The notes under the pieces are model-generated. The model saw only the letters and a list, made by a program, of their open reading frames with translations. It was not told the origin of the DNA and did not search any database. From contig NZ_JBHTMP010000037.1 of the NCBI RefSeq assembly GCF_042679305.1, positions 1 through 64,000 of the forward strand: DNA of 64,000 bases, read 5' to 3'. The number at the start of each line of letters is the position of its first letter. Positions within the stretch are counted from its first letter, which is position 1. Of this stretch, positions 59,375 through 64,000 are shown one piece after another. The DNA is from Micromonospora_H sonneratiae (GTDB lineage: Bacteria > Actinomycetota > Actinomycetes > Mycobacteriales > Micromonosporaceae). A program made the position numbers and the translations under genes.

Positions 59375-59713
59375 TCAGAGGGCGTCGAGCCCGTGCTCGC
59401 CGGTACGAACCCGGACCACGTCCTCGACGGGGGTCACCCACACCTTGCCGTCACCGATCTTTCCGGTACGCGCCGCCGTGACGATCGCGTCGACCACCTT
59501 GTCGACGTCGATCTCGTCGGTGACCACCTCGACCCGGATCTTGGGCAGGAACTCCACCGTGTACTCGGCACCCCGGTACACCTCGGTGTGTCCCTTCTGC
59601 CGTCCGTACCCCTGGACCTCACTGACGGTCAGGCCGGCCACGCCGAGGGCGTGCAGCGCCTCCTTCACCCCGTCGAGCTGGTGCGGCTTGATGACCGCGG
59701 TCACCAGTTTCAT
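59375..59713 (-). CDS. glnB: Nitrogen regulatory protein PII (GlnK/GlnB)
   Basis: PII, 112 residues, is the trimeric signal protein that senses 2-oxoglutarate and ATP/ADP. It has MKLVTAVIKPHQLDGVKEAL, the T-loop GYGRQKGHTEVYRGAEYTVEF with the modifiable Tyr51, and the ATP-binding GKIGDGKVWVTPVEDVVRVRTGE. ATG 59713 gives the family N-terminus; an ATG 15 bases earlier is in frame. It lies between amt and glnD and would block Amt when nitrogen is abundant. Confidence 0.97.
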   Translation of the reverse strand: MKLVTAVIKPHQLDGVKEALHALGVAGLTVSEVQGYGRQKGHTEVYRGAEYTVEFLPKIRVEVVTDEIDVDKVVDAIVTAARTGKIGDGKVWVTPVEDVVRVRTGEHGLDAL

Positions 59714-59737
59714 GTCCAAACCCTCCATAGATTGACG

Positions 59738-61231
59738 TTAACCGGCGACCTTCTCGCTGACCGTTTCGGCTGGTTCGGCAGCCTCGGCAGGCCCGGCCGC
59801 CTTCGGGGCGGCGGCCGGCTTGCCGCTGGCCGACCCGGTCGACGCACTGACCGAAGACGCGCTGACCGACGACGCGGGGGCCGGCGACGCGGGGGCCGGC
59901 GACGCGGTGACCGGCGACGCGGTGACCGGGGTGCCGATTCCGGCCAAGGCGAAGGCCCCACCGCCACCGCCGCCACCGGCCGGGGACAGGTCGTAACCGG
60001 CCTCGGCGTGCTCGGCGATGTCGATGCCGTCGATCTCGGCCTCCTCCTTGACCCGGAAGCCGATGGTCTTCTCGATCACGAAGCCCAGGGCGAAGGCGAT
60101 CACGAAGGAGATGACCGAGACGATCAGGGCGCTGAGCGCCTGCGCACCGAGTTGGGTGACCCCGCCGCCGTAGAACAGCCCCTCGTTCTCCACCAGCGAG
60201 CTGATCTGGCTGGTGCCGAAGAGGCCGATCCACAGGCAGCCGATCCAGCCACCGACGAAGTGCACGCCGACCACGTCGAGCGAGTCGTCGTAGCCGAGCC
60301 GGTACTTCAGCCCGATGGCGACGGCGCAGACCGCACCGGCGACCAGACCGAGCAGGGCCGCCGCCCAGGGGGCGATGAAGGCACAGGCCGGGGTGATCGC
60401 GACCAGACCGGCGATCGCTCCGGAGGAGGCACCGACGAGGGTCGGCCTACCGTTGCGCAGCCACTCCACGACGATCCAGCCCAGTACGGCGGCAGCGGTG
60501 GCGACCTGCGTGTTGAGGAACGCGATACCGGTGATCGCGTCGACGGTCAGTTCCGATCCGGCGTTGAACCCGAACCAGCCGAACCAGAGCAGCCCGGCCC
60601 CGAGCGCCACCATCGGTACGTTGTGCGGCTTCATGCCCTCGCGGGGCCAGCCGACCCGCTTGCCGAGCACCAGGGCCAGCGCCAGCGCTGCCGCACCGGC
60701 GTTGATGTGCACCGCGGTGCCACCGGCGAAGTCGAGCGCGCCGATGCCCGCACCGATGAAGCCACCGCCCCAGACCATGTGCGCGACCGGGAAGTAGACC
60801 AGGGTCGCCCAGCCGAGGGAGAACAACAACCAACCGGAGAACTTCGCCCGGTCGGAGATGGATCCGCTGATCAGCGCGACCGTGATGATCGCGAACATCA
60901 TCTGGAACGCCATGAACACGTAGAGCGGGATGCCGGTCTCGCCCCACAGATCGGTCTCCGCCATGAACGTCTTGGTGCCGAGATACTGCAACGGGTCGCC
61001 GAAGACACCGCCACGGTCCTCGCCAAAGGCGATGGAGAAACCGTAGAAGAGCCAGAGGATCGAGATGAGCCCCATCGAGGAGAAGCTCATCATGATCATG
61101 TTAAGGACGCCCTTGGAGCGGTTCAGACCGCCGTAGAACAGCGCCAGACCCGGCGTCATGAGCAACACCAGGGCGCTCGATATCAGCAGCCAGGCGGTGT
61201 TGCCTGTATCAATCGTCGGTGCTTCAGGCAC
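59738..61231 (-). CDS. amt: Ammonium transporter
   Basis: A 497-residue Amt/Mep channel with eleven transmembrane helices. It has NTAWLLISSALVLLMTPGLALFYGG, FQMMFAIITVALISGSISDR, the signature region DFAGGTAVHINAGAAALALALVLGKR with a pore His, and the second pore His in VVGVHFVGGWIGCLWIGLFG. The C-terminal tail after the core is about 95 residues, Gly- and then Ala/Ser/Thr/Pro-rich, encoded partly by 15-base repeats. GTG start with GGAGG six bases upstream. GlnR-like half-sites lie about 90-150 bases upstream. It forms an operon with glnB and glnD. Confidence 0.97.
   Translation of the reverse strand: MPEAPTIDTGNTAWLLISSALVLLMTPGLALFYGGLNRSKGVLNMIMMSFSSMGLISILWLFYGFSIAFGEDRGGVFGDPLQYLGTKTFMAETDLWGETGIPLYVFMAFQMMFAIITVALISGSISDRAKFSGWLLFSLGWATLVYFPVAHMVWGGGFIGAGIGALDFAGGTAVHINAGAAALALALVLGKRVGWPREGMKPHNVPMVALGAGLLWFGWFGFNAGSELTVDAITGIAFLNTQVATAAAVLGWIVVEWLRNGRPTLVGASSGAIAGLVAITPACAFIAPWAAALLGLVAGAVCAVAIGLKYRLGYDDSLDVVGVHFVGGWIGCLWIGLFGTSQISSLVENEGLFYGGGVTQLGAQALSALIVSVISFVIAFALGFVIEKTIGFRVKEEAEIDGIDIAEHAEAGYDLSPAGGGGGGGAFALAGIGTPVTASPVTASPAPASPAPASSVSASSVSASTGSASGKPAAAPKAAGPAEAAEPAETVSEKVAG
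59851..59925 (-). repeat. 15-base tandem repeats in amt tail
   Basis: Five 15-base units from 59851 to 59925; the last three begin CCGGCGACGCGG. They encode the S/P-V-T/S-A-S repeats of the C-terminal tail. Confidence 0.85.
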
Positions 61232-61321
61232 GCTGGCCTCCTAAGCTCGGGTTCCCTCCCTCCCGGCCCACCAGGGCAGCGCTGCCCGTACGCCGGTTGC
61301 GCCGAAGCCTCCTGCGCTGCT

Positions 61322-61380
61322 GTTTCGCACGAGGTAGCGACGGGTTTCCGGCTGGTCACGGGTTGTTTCGTACGTGTGAA
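61322..61380 (-). promoter_or_regulatory. Candidate GlnR boxes upstream of amt
   Basis: On the minus strand, TTCAC-N6-GAAAC (61380-61365) is followed after 5 bases by GTGAC-N6-GAAAC (61359-61344), very close to the GlnR consensus GTnAC-N6-GAAAC repeated. A further GAAAC ends at 61322. The block lies 91-149 bases upstream of the amt start. The rest of the gap between amt and the phosphotransferase gene holds nothing else I can name. Confidence 0.65.
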
Positions 61381-61483
61381 GAAATGCTCACCGCCGATAG
61401 AACGGGCACTGGCCCATCGCGGACAGCAGGCCGATCGAGTACGGAACTCGCCCGCACCGAACTGGTCGAGGATCGACGAGCGC

Positions 61484-62272
61484 TCAGCGCAGCGCGTACT
61501 CCAGGGTGTGCCGCTCGTAGTCGAGCAGGCGCAGGTCCCGCATCGGACGACGTAGGTGCCCCTTGTGCACGATCCGTACGAACGCCGGGTCACCGGCCGC
61601 CGCCATCCGGCGGATCCCCTCGACATGGTCCACGATCCGCTTTCGGATCGTACGCACCAGTCGGTGCCGGTCCCGGGGAATCAGCCCGTACGCGTCGGCG
61701 AACATGCGCAGCCGGCGCGGCCGGTTGGGCCGTTTCCAGCCCAGTGTGTAGGAGTCCCGGTCGGAGAAGAGCGGCACCCAGGTCCAGGCCGCGTAGGCCA
61801 CGTCGTAGATCCGCGCCCCGGGTGAGGCCAGGTCGAAGTCGATCAGCCCCAGGGTGCCGTCCGGCCGCCAGATCACGTTGTGCGGGGCCGCGTCGTGATG
61901 GCAGATCACCTCGGTGTCCGGCGGCGGTGGTCCGAAGGACCGCCACACCGCGTTGGGTGCCGGGGTGAAGCCGTACTGGGCGTCGTGGAACATCCGCAGC
62001 ATGGTCGCCACGGTCACCAGCGCCTCGTCGGTGACCCAGTGCGGGGCCAGCGGATACTCCCCGCACTCCCCTTCGAGGTAGGACAGGACCTCACGGTTGC
62101 GCTCGTCCATGCCGAGCGCCCGGGGTGAGCCGGTGAAACCGACGTACTCCAGGTGACGCAGCAGGGCATGCACGGACGGCGTCCACGGGCCGGCGTTACG
62201 CCGGACGGTGTTGCCGACGCGCACCACGGTGCTGACGTTCCCGCCGTGCAGCGGGATCTCCTGTGCAGTCAC
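61484..62272 (-). CDS. Aminoglycoside phosphotransferase-family kinase
   Basis: A 262-residue protein of the APH/choline kinase fold. The N-lobe begins LHGGNVSTVVRVGNTVRRNAGPWTPSVHALL. The catalytic loop is CHHDAAPHNVIW (Brenner motif HxDxxxxN) and the metal-binding motif is LIDFDLASPG. I chose GTG at 62272, with GGGAG at the right distance, over ATG at 62293. Such proteins phosphorylate small molecules or amino sugars; actual resistance to an antibiotic cannot be claimed. It is an insertion between amt and ftsY. Confidence 0.9.
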   Translation of the reverse strand: MTAQEIPLHGGNVSTVVRVGNTVRRNAGPWTPSVHALLRHLEYVGFTGSPRALGMDERNREVLSYLEGECGEYPLAPHWVTDEALVTVATMLRMFHDAQYGFTPAPNAVWRSFGPPPPDTEVICHHDAAPHNVIWRPDGTLGLIDFDLASPGARIYDVAYAAWTWVPLFSDRDSYTLGWKRPNRPRRLRMFADAYGLIPRDRHRLVRTIRKRIVDHVEGIRRMAAAGDPAFVRIVHKGHLRRPMRDLRLLDYERHTLEYALR

Positions 62273-62319
62273 GTACGGTCTCCCGAAAGGCAAGGCCGGC
62301 TCATGGTGATCACTTCAGG

Positions 62320-63585
62320 CTACGCGTCCGAACCAAGTGGTTCGGTTCCGAGCAACGCGTCAACGAACTGAGCCGGGTCGAAGGGGGCCAGGTCGTCCGG
62401 CCCCTCGCCCAACCCGACGAGCTTGACCGGGATGCCCAGCTTGCGCTGTACGGCGATCACGATGCCGCCCTTGGCGGTGCCATCCAGCTTGGTCAACACG
62501 ACACCGGTGACGTCCACCACCTCGGTGAAGACCCGGGCCTGCTCCAGGCCGTTCTGCCCGGTGGTGGCATCGAGCACGAGCAGCGTCTCGTCCACCGGGC
62601 CGTGCTTCTCCACCACCCGCTTGACCTTGCCCAACTCGTCCATCAGGCCGATCTTGTTCTGCAACCGGCCGGCCGTGTCGATGAGTACCGTGTCCACACC
62701 CAGGTCGATACCCCGCCGGACCGCGTCGAATGCCACACTCGCCGGATCGGCCGCCTCCGGGCCCCGGACCACCTCAGCGCCTACCCGTCCCGCCCAGGTG
62801 GCGAGTTGGTCGGCGGCGGCGGCCCGGAACGTGTCGGCCGCGCCGAGCACGACGCTGCGCCCGTCCGCCACCAGCACCCGGGCGATCTTGCCGCAGGTGG
62901 TCGTCTTGCCGGCACCGTTGACCCCGACCACCAGCGCCACCGCGGGAGCACCGTCCTTCGGGGCGGTACGCAGCGAACGGTCCAACTCCGGGTCCAGGGC
63001 GGTGACCAGCTCGGTGGCCAGCAACGTACGCAGCTCGGCGGCGGTACGGGTGCCGAGTACCCGGGTCCGGTCCCGTAGCCGGTCGACGATCTCCCGGGTC
63101 GCGTCGATCCCGACGTCCGCCGTGATCAGGCTGTCCTCGATCTCCTCCCAGACGTCCTCGTCGAGCCGGTCCCGGGAGAGCAGGCCGAGCAGGCCCTTGC
63201 CGAAGACGTTCTGCGAACGGGACAGCCGGGCCCGCAGCCGGACCAGTCGGCCCGCGGTCGGCTCGGGCTTCTCCAGTACCGGGCGTTGCGGCACCTCCAC
63301 CTCGGTCGGTACCACCACCTCGACCGGCGGCGCAGCCTGCTCGACCGGTGGGGCAGCCTGCTCTGCCGGCGGGGCGGTCGGCTCAGCCGTCGGGGCGACG
63401 TCGACCGGCGGCACCACGACCTCGGTGGGTCGCTCCTCGACCGCCGTGGTCGGCGGCTGGGGCTGCTCCGGCGCCCGTACCTGCTCCGGCGGAGCGGGAC
63501 GACGACGCAACCGGGGCACCACCAGACCGGCGGTGCCCAGCACCAGCACGCCCAGCAGGATCAGCGCGAGGACGAGGTAATCCAT
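62320..63585 (-). CDS. ftsY: SRP receptor FtsY
   Basis: FtsY, 421 residues, is the membrane receptor for Ffh. It has an N-terminal transmembrane helix (MDYLVLALILLGVLVLGTAGLVV) and a Pro/Val/Glu-rich linker of about 100 residues (AAPPVEQAAPPVEVVVPTEV). The NG domain carries GVNGAGKTTTCGKIA, VLGAADTFRAAAADQL, LIDTAGRLQNK, TKLDGTAKGG and GLGEGPDDLAPFDP. ATG at 63585 gives the membrane-anchored form typical of actinobacteria. Confidence 0.97.
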   Translation of the reverse strand: MDYLVLALILLGVLVLGTAGLVVPRLRRRPAPPEQVRAPEQPQPPTTAVEERPTEVVVPPVDVAPTAEPTAPPAEQAAPPVEQAAPPVEVVVPTEVEVPQRPVLEKPEPTAGRLVRLRARLSRSQNVFGKGLLGLLSRDRLDEDVWEEIEDSLITADVGIDATREIVDRLRDRTRVLGTRTAAELRTLLATELVTALDPELDRSLRTAPKDGAPAVALVVGVNGAGKTTTCGKIARVLVADGRSVVLGAADTFRAAAADQLATWAGRVGAEVVRGPEAADPASVAFDAVRRGIDLGVDTVLIDTAGRLQNKIGLMDELGKVKRVVEKHGPVDETLLVLDATTGQNGLEQARVFTEVVDVTGVVLTKLDGTAKGGIVIAVQRKLGIPVKLVGLGEGPDDLAPFDPAQFVDALLGTEPLGSDA

Positions 63586-63735
63586 GCGGCAAATCCTGAC
63601 AGATACCGGGGCGCGCGTCCCAGCCGGCGCACCTGCTGTCGCCCGAACCACCCGGGTACGCTCCCGCCGTAACCGGGTGATGCGGGCGGCGACGGGGTAG
63701 GAATGAGGGATCCTGCGTTCCGCGGAGGTTCCGAC

Positions 63736-64000
63736 ATGCCCACCGCTCGGTTACTCATCGGCCCGCTACTGCGTCGGGTGTTCGGCACACGGGCCACCAT
63801 CTGGGTGGAGACCGATGCTCCGGCCGTGGTCCGGGTGACCACCGGCGACGGCGCCGAGGGCCGGGCCGGCACCTTCACCGCGTACGGCCATCACTACGCC
63901 CTGGTCGTGGTCGACGGTCTGGAACCGGACAGTACGACGTCGTACCAGGTGTTCCTCGACGACGAGCCGGTCTGGCCACAGCCCGAGACCGGGTTCCCAC
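63736..64000 (+). CDS. PhoD-like phosphatase family protein (5' part)
   Basis: The first 88 residues of a protein that continues beyond the window. MPTARLLIGPLLRRVFGTRATIWVETDAPAVVRVTTGDG and HHYALVVVDGLEPDSTTSYQVFLDD match the N-terminal fibronectin-like domain of PhoD-type alkaline phosphatases of actinobacteria. ATG has GGAGG eight bases upstream. The catalytic domain is outside the window, so the enzymatic call is inference. It is divergent from ftsY, where mycobacteria instead have smc. Confidence 0.7.
   Translation, partial: MPTARLLIGPLLRRVFGTRATIWVETDAPAVVRVTTGDGAEGRAGTFTAYGHHYALVVVDGLEPDSTTSYQVFLDDEPVWPQPETGFP

Noticed and set aside
59393..61555. A 720-codon open frame on the plus strand opposite amt and glnB
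   Set aside because: It is antisense to genes with full family signatures, has His/Gly/Asp-rich nonsense composition, and no RBS. It reflects high GC at third codon positions.

Overview
The window is high-GC actinobacterial DNA. Its core gene order matches what I recall of Mycobacterium tuberculosis from about Rv2867c to Rv2922c: GNAT, ispG, rseP/rip1, dxr, a DUF2631 gene, rlmN, cdsA, frr, pyrH, tsf, rpsB, the yraN/yifB/dprA/xerC block, DUF2469, rnhB, lepB, rplS, trmD, rimM, a KH protein, rpsP, an amidohydrolase, ffh, glnD, glnB, amt, ftsY. The XRE plus DUF397 pair, many GTG starts, leaderless-looking promoters and GGAAGGGCCC-type hairpins suggest a Micromonosporaceae chromosome (Micromonospora or a close relative). 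That taxonomic guess is inference.

Layout. 0-3.2 kb is accessory: a decayed IS5-type transposase, a TPR-like protein, a DUF397 plus XRE regulator pair, and a small divergent gene, ending in a long palindrome. 3.3-7.7 kb carries a PcaF-like thiolase, a xi-class GST-fold reductase with a coupled membrane protein, and a dicarboxylate symporter. 7.8-13.7 kb is the dxr-rseP-ispG operon of the MEP isoprenoid pathway and envelope proteolysis, followed by an MFS gene and a GNAT. 13.8-23 kb is accessory: a GNAT, a PhoX-like Tat protein, an MMPL exporter with a divergent TetR regulator, a PYROXD2-like FAD oxidoreductase, and a metallo-beta-lactamase/Rieske fusion. 23-30.4 kb is the conserved DivIVA-like, rlmN, cdsA, frr, pyrH, tsf, rpsB series, all on the minus strand. 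30.9-40.2 kb holds a secreted trypsin, an MFS remnant, yraN, an EamA/MarR pair, yifB, dprA, xerC, a class V aminotransferase and an M23 peptidase. 40.2-46.2 kb is DUF2469, rnhB, NUDIX, two lepB genes, rplS, trmD, rimM, khpA and rpsP. 46.4-51.5 kb has an old-yellow-enzyme gene with a divergent ArsR gene, a DUF402 gene, a short archaeal-type ProRS and an amidohydrolase. 51.6-63.6 kb is ffh, a two-component system plus ABC transporter, glnD-glnB-amt, a phosphotransferase and ftsY. A partial PhoD-like gene runs off the right edge.

How the genes work together. Most minus-strand genes serve translation (S2, EF-Ts, RRF, S16, L19, RimM, TrmD, RlmN, ProRS), membrane lipid and isoprenoid supply (CdsA, Dxr, IspG), and export (Ffh, FtsY, two signal peptidases, Rip1). 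The amt-glnB-glnD operon senses nitrogen; half-sites close to the GlnR consensus lie about 90-150 bases upstream of amt.

Most interesting signals. First, the yraN-to-M23 block is inverted compared with the gene order I recall from other actinobacteria, and both ends carry inverted copies of a paired DnaA-box-like motif. Second, a palindromic repeat family sits between convergent genes at 3.2 kb and again inside the start of glnD. Third, ArsR and MarR operators are clearly readable. Fourth, several proteins contain in-frame minisatellites (the DivIVA-like protein, DprA, the histidine kinase, Amt). I found no tRNA, rRNA or CRISPR array.
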